Assembly: GCA_017397065.1 (NCBI GenBank)
Contig: JAFQKE010000023.1
Span: 1-39,231 of the forward strand
Reading direction: 5' to 3'
Source of the DNA: Clostridia bacterium
Lineage (GTDB): Bacteria > Bacillota_A > Clostridia > Oscillospirales > Acutalibacteraceae
DNA: 39,231 nucleotides
The notes under the pieces were generated by a model. The model was not told where the DNA came from. It was given only the letters and a program-made list of their open reading frames with translations, and searched no databases. Of this stretch, positions 33,235 through 39,231 are shown piece after piece (the first letter of the stretch is position 1; each line of letters starts with the position of its first letter). Both the position numbers and the translations under genes were made by a program.

Positions 33235-33651
33235 ATGAAATTCTGTACATCTTGTGGAACCCAATTGGCAGAAAATAGTCTTTTTTGTACCAAGTGTGGC
33301 GCCGCCGCTCCAGCATCGGCACCAAAGCCTCCGGCTTCTGAGCCTGCACCTGCCCCCGCTGATGCTCCCGCTCCCACACCTGCAGCCGCTCCTGCATCAC
33401 CCTCAGGTGGTATGAATTTTGACTTTAATACCAACACCGCAACACCCGTATCCAAGACCAAGTACGAATACAAGGTTCTTTCGCAAAAGGATAAATGGTT
33501 CTCAGGCAAATTTGACCCTGCCCTTTTAGAGCAGGCTATCAACGCATATGCTCAGCAAGGTTGGCGTGTTGTTACCTGTGCCACAGCCGATATTCCCGGA
33601 TTTGGTGGCCCGAGACAAGAGTTTATCACAGTTCTTGAAAGGGAGAAGTAA
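33235..33651 (+). CDS. Zinc-ribbon and DUF4177 protein
   Basis: This 138-aa cytoplasmic protein has an N-terminal four-Cys zinc ribbon (Cys4, Cys7, Cys18, Cys21), a Pro/Ala-rich linker (about 23-58), and a C-terminal DUF4177 domain (about 75-138: YEYKVLSQKDKWFSGK, LEQAINAYAQQGWRVVT, REFI-like QEFITVLERE). DUF4177 domains are small beta-alpha-beta folds of unknown function. The next gene starts 2 nt after the stop, so the two are a unit. No signal peptide is present. Confidence 0.85.
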   Translation: MKFCTSCGTQLAENSLFCTKCGAAAPASAPKPPASEPAPAPADAPAPTPAAAPASPSGGMNFDFNTNTATPVSKTKYEYKVLSQKDKWFSGKFDPALLEQAINAYAQQGWRVVTCATADIPGFGGPRQEFITVLEREK

Positions 33652-33653
33652 TT

Positions 33654-33965
33654 ATGGCATACGTTACCGCTTTATATGGTGTGATTTTTATTGAGGGCGA
33701 TCATCCCAGAGCCGTTAAACGTCTTGTTGCAGACGTGCGTGTCAGCGGCTTTGGTGCTCAACTACGCAATTTAAATGACCTTAAAGCCCAGATGGCTCAA
33801 ATTGCCACCGCAAACGGCTGCAATTGCGTTGTTAACTTTTCTTACGGTCAAAAATCCAAACTAATCGCCATTGATGATGTGGCTTATGTAGGTCAAGGCT
33901 ATTATGCCGTTCTTTCCCCCGAAGACTATCAAAGCATTATAACTCAGCTAAACCAAAATCAATAA
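33654..33965 (+). CDS. Small conserved-type protein, function unknown
   Basis: This 103-aa soluble protein is coupled to the zinc-ribbon/DUF4177 gene (2-nt gap, GGGAGAAG before ATG). It has a mixed alpha-beta pattern: VTALYGVIFIEGDHPRAVKRL, an amphipathic helix, then NGCNCVVNFSYGQKS and VAYVGQGYYAVLS. The middle faintly recalls small YbjQ-like beta proteins, but I do not recognise the family with confidence. It ends before a strong terminator. Confidence 0.75.
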   Translation: MAYVTALYGVIFIEGDHPRAVKRLVADVRVSGFGAQLRNLNDLKAQMAQIATANGCNCVVNFSYGQKSKLIAIDDVAYVGQGYYAVLSPEDYQSIITQLNQNQ

Positions 33966-33981
33966 AATAATAAACTAATTA

Positions 33982-34025
33982 AAAATCTCGGTTAAATCAG
34001 CAATAGACTGACTAACCGAGATTTT
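33982..34025. terminator. Bidirectional terminator between the 103-aa gene and rlmA
   Basis: A perfect 13-bp stem AAAATCTCGGTTA/TAACCGAGATTTT with an 18-nt loop is followed by T on the plus strand and by T-rich sequence on the minus strand. Confidence 0.9.
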
Positions 34026-34042
34026 GTTTTAAGACTAACTCT

Positions 34043-34840
34043 TTAAGCCTTTTTGTACTCTGCTATGGCAAACTCAAGAGAAACCAAAAGCCCCTTAACA
34101 TCCTTAATCTTTTGCTGGTCGGAGGCCGAGGTTTTGTAATAATACGGAGTCATTTTAAAAAGGGCTTCAATATCATCATTATTTTCAAGATTTATTTGGT
34201 ATTTAACCTCTGTTACTGATTTTATTTTAAAGCCCTGCTTTTCATAGCTTGGAGCAGGATTTTTATAGGGATTTTGATAGATTTTTTCTTTAAGCTCAAA
34301 AAGATGATTTTCCAAAGGAAGCACCTCGATAAGCCTGCCGCCACTTCTTAAAATGCGTGAAAATTCTTTTGGACTATCGGGGGCAAAGATATTTAAAACG
34401 GCATCTACCGAACTTTCGATGAGCGGAATATCCGATATACTCGCCACCGCAAAGGTGGCTTTTTTACACCTTTTTGCGGCATACTTTAGAGCATCTTTTG
34501 AAATATCAATGCCTAAAACTGTATTATTCTCGGCAAAGTAGGAGGTATAATACCCCTCACCGCAACCTGAATCCAAAACAAGATTGCCGCTGCCCAAAAC
34601 CTCTGCAACGCTCTGCCTTAACAAGGAATAGTAACCCTTATCTAAAAAGTTTTTTCTTGCCACAACCATCAGCTTATCATCGCCGTGCCTCTTATTTGAG
34701 GCATTTTTCATAAGGAGATTTACATATCCATCCTTTGATTTATCAAAGCTGTGTCCCGAAAAACAGCGCAAAGAATTTTCTAAATCAAACAATTTGCCGC
34801 CACAAACGGGGCAAATAAAATAACTTGTGTTTAAAATCAT
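34043..34840 (-). CDS. RlmA-like 23S rRNA guanine-N1 methyltransferase
   Basis: This 265-aa SAM-dependent methyltransferase belongs to the RlmA/TlrB group, which methylates G745 or G748 of 23S rRNA in helix 35. It starts with a zinc finger (FICPVCGGKL, then CFSGHSFDKSKDGYVNLL), has MVVARKNFLDKGYY, the SAM motif LVLDSGCGEGYYTSYF and NIFAPDSPKEFSRILRSGGRLIEV. The length is normal. Some members give tylosin or mycinamicin resistance, but a housekeeping role is just as likely. It begins 2 nt after the DUF4317 stop, so the two genes are co-expressed. Confidence 0.9.
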   Translation of the reverse strand: MILNTSYFICPVCGGKLFDLENSLRCFSGHSFDKSKDGYVNLLMKNASNKRHGDDKLMVVARKNFLDKGYYSLLRQSVAEVLGSGNLVLDSGCGEGYYTSYFAENNTVLGIDISKDALKYAAKRCKKATFAVASISDIPLIESSVDAVLNIFAPDSPKEFSRILRSGGRLIEVLPLENHLFELKEKIYQNPYKNPAPSYEKQGFKIKSVTEVKYQINLENNDDIEALFKMTPYYYKTSASDQQKIKDVKGLLVSLEFAIAEYKKA

Positions 34841-34842
34841 AG

Positions 34843-35967
34843 CTACTTAATATCAATATTAACGCCGTTAACCTCCACGCCCTCATTGGCACGAATCATT
34901 ATGTAACGGACACCATTTATAACCTGAGTTGAAACCAAATCTGTTCGCTCCGGATTAACCTTTATAGAAACATCGGGAGTTTCCACCTTGAATTTTTTAA
35001 CGTCTACAATGCTTTTTGGTGCAACCTCGGCATTTTTGCCAAACTGCTCTTCAAATTTTTCGCCAAACTGCTCTACCTTTTGTTCCTCAACACCACAGTA
35101 TTCAAGCACACCTTTAAGGTCTTTTTTGGTGAGCTTAAGCGGCTCCTCCTGCTTTTGCTCCTTATGCTCCTGAACCATTTCGGAAATCTGATCGTGTACG
35201 CTTTTTACAACCTCAAAATCGCACTCGTCAGCCAGAGTTTCTTTAAGGCAGTTATCAAAGCTGTCCTTTTGCTCGGTGGCCGACATAGGAAGCGGCAGGC
35301 CAAAAATATTATCAATAAATTCGGGGTGAATATCCGATACGTTTTTGGTGTAATAAAGGGTGCCGTAAATGTTTGTAGCTCGGTTATCAAAGGCCGGGAA
35401 CATAAATCCAAGCTCGGGTGGACAGAGCAATGATTGCTCCTCTACACTACGGAATGATGCATCATAATCACGGTAGCAAAGTCCTGCGTTAAGGGGCTTT
35501 ATGGGGCAAACGGCACATATTATGTATGAAAAAATTTCTGAAGAATCTGCCCTTTCTCCAATCTCGTCGTATGAAAAAACATCATAATTATCGCTTGCTA
35601 AAAGTATTGCAAAGCTACCCTCAAAATGCACACTTTGGATAACCTGCTGATAAAAATATTTAAGCGCATTTTCATTTTTAAGGTATGAAGCTTTAAGGTC
35701 GGATAAAAGGTGGTGCTTTTCGCTTATGGTGGGTGCCTCGGCAGGAAATTCCAAATCTAAAAGATTGGTTCCAAGGCTGCCCGAAAGCACCTTTTTCATA
35801 ATTCCTAAAATCTTTTCGCCGTCCTCTATGGAGCAGGTTGCCATTGGCTGATTTATTTCAGATATAATAGTCTTTTCGCTGTTGACTATGCAGCCCTTAA
35901 GACTTAATATATTGTTTTTATCGGGTCTGAAACGACGCTTGATTTCTCTTAATTCTTTATCGGTCAT
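34843..35967 (-). CDS. DUF4317 family protein
   Basis: This 374-aa soluble protein matches the DUF4317 family, which is widespread in Clostridia but uncharacterised. It begins MTDKELREIKRRFRPDKNNI and contains CIVNSEKTIISE, YDVFSY and CPIKPLNAGLCYRD-like segments. The middle has an acidic helix rich in Glu/Lys/Gln (about 260-310) and the C-terminus a beta-rich tail (VSIKVNPERTDLVSTQVINGVRYIMI). It is first in an operon with the RlmA-like gene and has its own promoter. Confidence 0.88.
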   Translation of the reverse strand: MTDKELREIKRRFRPDKNNILSLKGCIVNSEKTIISEINQPMATCSIEDGEKILGIMKKVLSGSLGTNLLDLEFPAEAPTISEKHHLLSDLKASYLKNENALKYFYQQVIQSVHFEGSFAILLASDNYDVFSYDEIGERADSSEIFSYIICAVCPIKPLNAGLCYRDYDASFRSVEEQSLLCPPELGFMFPAFDNRATNIYGTLYYTKNVSDIHPEFIDNIFGLPLPMSATEQKDSFDNCLKETLADECDFEVVKSVHDQISEMVQEHKEQKQEEPLKLTKKDLKGVLEYCGVEEQKVEQFGEKFEEQFGKNAEVAPKSIVDVKKFKVETPDVSIKVNPERTDLVSTQVINGVRYIMIRANEGVEVNGVNIDIK

Positions 35968-36032
35968 TTACTTTGCTTTCCTTTGCTTTAAATTATCTAT
36001 TTAAGTTTAAGCTAATCATAAAAGATATAAAT

Positions 36033-36061
36033 ATAATATCATACTACCGACTTTTTTTCAA
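36033..36061 (-). promoter_or_regulatory. Promoter of the DUF4317-rlmA operon
   Basis: On the minus strand TTGAAA (36061-36056), 17 nt, TATTAT (36038-36033). Confidence 0.72.
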
Positions 36062-36069
36062 TTAAAACC

Positions 36070-36102
36070 AAAAAAATCCTACAAAGATTCTTCCTTGCAG
36101 GA
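36070..36102 (-). terminator. Terminator of degV
   Basis: A 10-bp stem with G-T pairs (36077-36086 with 36093-36102) is followed on the minus strand by seven T. Confidence 0.78.
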
Positions 36103-36136
36103 CCTTTTTAAATAAATTTACTTTATAAAAATACTT

Positions 36137-36976
36137 TTATTTTTTAAAAAACGCTACCACAACTGCACCGGGGCCAACGTGAGTGCCTATAACACTGCCT
36201 AGCGTTGTATACCGAACCTCATCAAGATTATTTTCCCAAATATGTCGGCTATCCTCAATATATTTTAAAAGCAGTGCATCTGAAATTCCGCTATAGCCGA
36301 GCAGAATGGGATTTTTAAAATCAATACCGCCAGCTTTTTCAATCTCGGTAACAAGCAGATTGTTACCCATTTTAGAGCCACGTGCCTTGCCGAGTATTTT
36401 TATATCTCCATCAACTACACTTAAAACGGGTTTAATATTTAATACTGTACCTGCAAAGGCAACGGTTTTTGAAACTCGTCCGCCTTTTTTAAGATATTCC
36501 AAAGTATCTACCAAAGCAACAATTATTATTTTTTGCTTTTCCTGTTCCAATCTCTCGGCTATTTCTTTTGCTGAAAGCCCTTGTTCAAGAAGTCTGAATG
36601 CTAGCTCTACCAGAATTCCGCTGCCCATTGCGACACTTCCGCTATCTACAACATATATATTATCATATTCCTCAGCGGCTATCACGGCACTTTGATAAGT
36701 TCCCGAAAATTTTGAAGAAAGCGTAATAACAACCGCTGCTTCGCCTGCTTCTTTTGCCTTTTCGTACTCCTTTATAAACGCATCGGGAGTAGCCTGACTT
36801 GTGGTAGGAAGTAGGTCGCTTTCTATCAGCTTGTTGTAAAATTCTTTGTTGTTTATGGTAACTCCGTCAATATACTCTACGTCACCAAATCTCACCGTAA
36901 GGGGCACGATATGCGCTCTTTTTTTAATTTCGGGTATTAAATCCGCTGTGGAATCTATTATAATTCTGGTTTTCAT
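36137..36976 (-). CDS. DegV family fatty-acid-binding protein
   Basis: This 279-aa protein of the DegV/FakB family binds a fatty acid in a cleft and can present it to the FakA kinase. It has the start MKTRIIIDSTADLIPE, LPTTSQATPDAF, ITLSSKFSGTYQSA, VVDSGSVAMGSG, LDTL-like VDTLEYLKKGGRVSK and GSVIGTHVGPGAVVVAF. The frame is open upstream, but ATG 36976 is preferred because it has GAGAGGAA upstream and fits the family start. No FakA is nearby. Two related dyads cover its promoter, so it is probably repressed by a dedicated regulator, perhaps one sensing lipids. Confidence 0.93.
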   Translation of the reverse strand: MKTRIIIDSTADLIPEIKKRAHIVPLTVRFGDVEYIDGVTINNKEFYNKLIESDLLPTTSQATPDAFIKEYEKAKEAGEAAVVITLSSKFSGTYQSAVIAAEEYDNIYVVDSGSVAMGSGILVELAFRLLEQGLSAKEIAERLEQEKQKIIIVALVDTLEYLKKGGRVSKTVAFAGTVLNIKPVLSVVDGDIKILGKARGSKMGNNLLVTEIEKAGGIDFKNPILLGYSGISDALLLKYIEDSRHIWENNLDEVRYTTLGSVIGTHVGPGAVVVAFFKK

Positions 36977-37000
36977 TACTTTTTCCTCTCTGTTATAAAA

Positions 37001-37056
37001 AACTTGTTGAAATATCAACAAGTTAGACTATACCACAAAGATGTTGAAGTGTCAAC
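37001..37056 (-). promoter_or_regulatory. degV promoter with two GTTGA-N4-TCAAC dyads
   Basis: On the minus strand TTGACA (37055-37050), 17 nt, TATAGT (37032-37027), preceded by TGG. One dyad GTTGA-N4-TCAAC (37043-37056) covers the -35. A second lies inside a perfect 10-bp palindrome AACTTGTTGA-N4-TCAACAAGTT (37001-37024) over the start site and is followed by six T, so it could also act as an RNA hairpin. The arrangement fits a repressor binding two sites. Confidence 0.75.
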
Positions 37057-37090
37057 CTCTTTTTTAAAATAAATATAAACCTCCTTTGTC

Positions 37091-37120
37091 GAATGCAAGT
37101 GAAAGGTGTCTACCATAAAA
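37091..37120 (+). promoter_or_regulatory. Candidate sigma-G/sigma-F type promoter of sigG
   Basis: GAATG (37091-37095), 18 nt, CATAAAA (37114-37120). This resembles the sigma-G consensus GmATr-N18-CATnmTA with one mismatch, and would give forespore autoregulation, as known for sigG in Bacillus. Confidence 0.55.
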
Positions 37121-37197
37121 ATATTTTAAATGTTTGAAAAGACTTCTTTGGGTAATAATTTTTGTATAACAAAAATATTAACGGAAGAAGTGTTATT

Positions 37198-37962
37198 TTG
37201 CAGTACGGAAAGGTTATGATTTGTGGGGTGGATACCTCTTCCCTACCGGTTATGAAAGAGGCACAAAAAATTGAACTTTTAAAAAAGGCACGAGAGGGAA
37301 ACAAAAACGCCAGAGATGAGCTGATAAACGGAAATTTGAGATTGGTGCTCAGCGTTATTAAGCGATTTCAAGGCAGAGGCGAAAACCCCGACGACCTTTT
37401 TCAAATCGGCTCAATTGGTCTTATAAAGGCGATAGATAATTTTGACATAACTCAGAATGTTCGTTTTTCGACCTACGCCGTTCCGATGATAATTGGTGAA
37501 ATAAGACGATATCTTAGGGACAACAGTTATGTGAGAGTCAGTCGCTCAATAAAGGATATGGCATACAGGGCGATGCAGGCAAAAGAAAAGCTAACTGCAA
37601 CGCTCGGCAGAGAGCCTACCGTTAATGAAATTTCAAAAGAGCTTGATGTTCCACACACCGATGTGGTGGTAGCACTTGAAAGCGTGGTGGAGCCAATGTC
37701 GCTTTATGAACCGGTTTTTTCGGATGGTGGCGACACCGTATACGTTTTAGATCAGGTGGGAGATAAAAACTCCGAATCGGGGTGGATTGATGAAATATCC
37801 TTTAAAGAAACTATGAAAAATTTAAGCGACAGAGAAAAAAGAATACTGAATCTGCGTTTTATACACGGCAAAACCCAAATGGAGGTTTCAAAAGAGATAG
37901 GTATATCTCAAGCTCAGGTAAGCCGACTTGAAAAAGGCGTTATTGATAAAATCAAATCATAA
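37198..37962 (+). CDS. sigG: Forespore sigma factor G
   Basis: This sigma-70 family factor of the sporulation group directs late forespore genes. The N-terminus KVMICGVDTSSLP matches the sigma-G hallmark. Region 2 reads NLRLVLSVIKRFQGRGENPDDLFQIGSIGLIKAIDNFD and IGEIRRYLRDNSYVRVSRS. Region 4 ends EIGISQAQVSRLEKGVIDKI. The best start is TTG 37198 with GGAAGAAG 7 nt upstream: it gives a 254-aa protein that aligns with Bacillus SigG from its first residue. The longer frame from 37162 has no ribosome site. It is monocistronic here and lacks the usual spoIIGA-sigE partners in the window. Confidence 0.93.
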   Translation: MQYGKVMICGVDTSSLPVMKEAQKIELLKKAREGNKNARDELINGNLRLVLSVIKRFQGRGENPDDLFQIGSIGLIKAIDNFDITQNVRFSTYAVPMIIGEIRRYLRDNSYVRVSRSIKDMAYRAMQAKEKLTATLGREPTVNEISKELDVPHTDVVVALESVVEPMSLYEPVFSDGGDTVYVLDQVGDKNSESGWIDEISFKETMKNLSDREKRILNLRFIHGKTQMEVSKEIGISQAQVSRLEKGVIDKIKS

Positions 37963-37970
37963 AAAACAGG

Positions 37971-38012
37971 TTTGGGGACACATCAATTTTGATTGTGTCC
38001 TCAAATTTTTTT
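37971..38012 (+). terminator. Terminator of sigG
   Basis: A stem TTTGGGGACA/TGTCCTCAAA (37971-37980 with 37996-38005), extended inside by shorter pairs, is followed by a run of T. Confidence 0.85.
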
Positions 38013-38019
38013 AAAACAC

Positions 38020-38081
38020 TTGATTTTCTAAAAATTATGATATATAATATTATCAAATCACGATTTAGTAAATCACGATTT
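38020..38081 (+). promoter_or_regulatory. Promoter and direct-repeat operator of the AAA ATPase gene
   Basis: TTGATT (38020-38025), 17 nt, TATAAT (38043-38048). Just after the start site AAATCACGATTT occurs twice, at 38055-38066 and 38070-38081, 15 bp apart, and TCAAATC/GATTTGA flanks them as a dyad. Repression by a two-site binding protein is likely. Confidence 0.7.
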
Positions 38082-38101
38082 GAACGGATGGAGGTTTTAG
38101 T

Positions 38102-39231
38102 ATGTTTATTGGAAGAGAGGCAGAATTAAAGTTTCTTCAGGATAAATTTGATAATGAGAATGGTCAGCTTGTTGTTCTTTATGGCAGACGTCGTGTGGGC
38201 AAAACCGAAACATTAAGAGAGTTTTGCAAAGGAAAACAGCATGTGTTTTATTCCTGCACGCAAAGTACCGATAAAGTTCAGCTTTCCAAATTCTCAAAGC
38301 ATATTCTGAAAGAGAATATCCCTGCAAAGCAGTATATATCTGAGTTTGCAGATTGGGAGAGTGCTTTTCGTTCTGTTTTGGATTTTCCTTTTGGAGATCA
38401 AAAGAAACTACTCATCATAGATGAGTTCCCATATATGTGTAAAGGAAATAAAAGCATCCCCTCTGTGCTGCAAAACCTTTGGGATGCTGAACTTAAAGAT
38501 AAAAATGTAATGATTGTATTGTGCGGTAGCGCAATGAGTTTTATAGAGAAAGAATTACTTGCCGAAAAAAATCCGCTTTACGGAAGGGCGACAGGCATTT
38601 ATAAAATGACCGAGATGGGATTTTATGATGCGATTAAATTCTTTCCCAACTATTCAGATAAGGATAAGGTGTTGGCATATTCCATACTTGGCGGTATTCC
38701 GCATTATCTTCGCCAGTTTAGTTCAAAGCTTTCATTAGCGGAGAATATTAAGAGAAATATCCTAACTAAAGGCTCTGTTCTATATAGTGAGGTTGATTTT
38801 TTACTTCATCAGGAGCTTCGTGAAACCCCTATATACAACTCAATTATTGAGGCGGTAGCCCTTGGCAATACAAAGCTTAATGACATCAGCCAAAAATCTC
38901 TTGTAGAGGACACGTCAAAAACAAGCGTATATCTTAAAAATCTTATTGAGCTTGGAATTGTTGAGCGTGAGTTTTCGGTCGATTCCAAAAGCAAGGAAAA
39001 AGCTAACTCCAACAGAGGCACTTATCGCCTGACCGATAATTTCTTTAGATTTTGGTACGCATTTGGTTTCACAAATTTTTCTCAGCTTGAAGATGGCGAT
39101 GTAGACGGCGTTTACGATTATGTTATCGCACCGGCATTGCACGAGTTTGCGTCCTTTACCTTTGAGGACGTGTGCAAAGAGTTTGTAAGAGAGATGCAGA
39201 AGAAAAATGAACTGCCTTTCCGTTATTCAAA
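38102..39231 (+). CDS. AAA-family ATPase, archaeal-type/DUF234 (3' end outside window)
   Basis: The frame is open from ATG 38102 to the right edge (376 codons), so the end is missing. It begins MFIGREAELKFLQ, with Walker A VLYGRRRVGKTE, Walker B KLLIIDEFPYM, sensor-like IVLCGSAMSFIE and LGGIPHYLRQF, followed by a winged-helix segment (SKTSVYLKNLIELGIVERE) and DNFFRFWYAF, which leads into the DUF234 nuclease-like domain. Such ATPases are scattered, often laterally acquired and of uncertain role, with defence or addiction functions suggested. GGAGG precedes the ATG. Repeated operator-like sequences lie upstream. Confidence 0.88.
   Translation, partial: MFIGREAELKFLQDKFDNENGQLVVLYGRRRVGKTETLREFCKGKQHVFYSCTQSTDKVQLSKFSKHILKENIPAKQYISEFADWESAFRSVLDFPFGDQKKLLIIDEFPYMCKGNKSIPSVLQNLWDAELKDKNVMIVLCGSAMSFIEKELLAEKNPLYGRATGIYKMTEMGFYDAIKFFPNYSDKDKVLAYSILGGIPHYLRQFSSKLSLAENIKRNILTKGSVLYSEVDFLLHQELRETPIYNSIIEAVALGNTKLNDISQKSLVEDTSKTSVYLKNLIELGIVEREFSVDSKSKEKANSNRGTYRLTDNFFRFWYAFGFTNFSQLEDGDVDGVYDYVIAPALHEFASFTFEDVCKEFVREMQKKNELPFRYS

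Noticed and set aside
33117..33542. Antisense Ala/Gly-rich open frame opposite the zinc-ribbon gene
   Set aside because: It is the complement of a Pro/Ala-rich linker and overlaps the promoter and start of a better-supported gene.

Overview
The window looks like chromosome of a spore-forming, diaminopimelate-type member of the Clostridia, most likely an uncultured gut relative of the Oscillospirales/Ruminococcaceae. Evidence: a sigma-G gene, meso-diaminopimelate dehydrogenase, a CIRCE-controlled groES-groEL operon, many vegetative promoters of the TTGaca-N17-TATAAT type, DUF4317/DUF4854/DUF4177 proteins, and a cell-wall protein with a variant sortase-like tail. No rRNA, tRNA, CRISPR array, transposase or prophage gene was seen.

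Layout. 1-4.7 kb: groESL (minus) with CIRCE, then an AEC-family transporter and ddh (plus). 4.7-9.5 kb (minus): an ldh2-type dehydrogenase, malic enzyme and HAD phosphatase operon, an MgtC-like membrane protein, and a GlpP-type antiterminator. The ldh and glpP transcripts begin from near-consensus promoters and carry the same leader element (TTGGAG-N15-GGATAGGTGT) inside an intrinsic terminator. 9.5-12 kb (minus): greA, a nitroreductase and a secreted SGNH hydrolase lipoprotein. 12-26.4 kb is the most unusual region: two very large modular secreted proteins (1897 and 1234 aa), a glycoside-hydrolase-like lipoprotein coupled to the larger one, and divergently two tandem AraC-type regulators. Each regulator carries, after its DNA-binding domain, a domain homologous to a repeated module of the secreted proteins, apparently in circularly permuted order. 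26.4-26.8 kb is a gene-free cluster of small palindromic repeats. 26.8-36 kb holds housekeeping and accessory genes: GTP-dependent PEP carboxykinase, PepD, a DUF4854 lipoprotein, a NERD protein, a MATE exporter, a zinc-ribbon/DUF4177 protein with a small partner, an RlmA-like methyltransferase and a DUF4317 protein. 36-39.2 kb: a DegV lipid-binding protein, sigG, and an AAA ATPase cut by the right edge.

How the parts fit. The dehydrogenase, malic enzyme and PEP carboxykinase all work at the malate/oxaloacetate/pyruvate/PEP node, and the shared leader suggests that one RNA-level signal, possibly GlpP itself, links the ldh operon to glpP. The surface cluster looks like a self-contained unit: large multi-module binding proteins, a lipoprotein with a clan-A-like glycosidase fold, and dedicated regulators that use the same module family, perhaps as an intracellular sensor domain. 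Functional links are inferences; the promoter, leader, repeat and module matches are read directly from the sequence.
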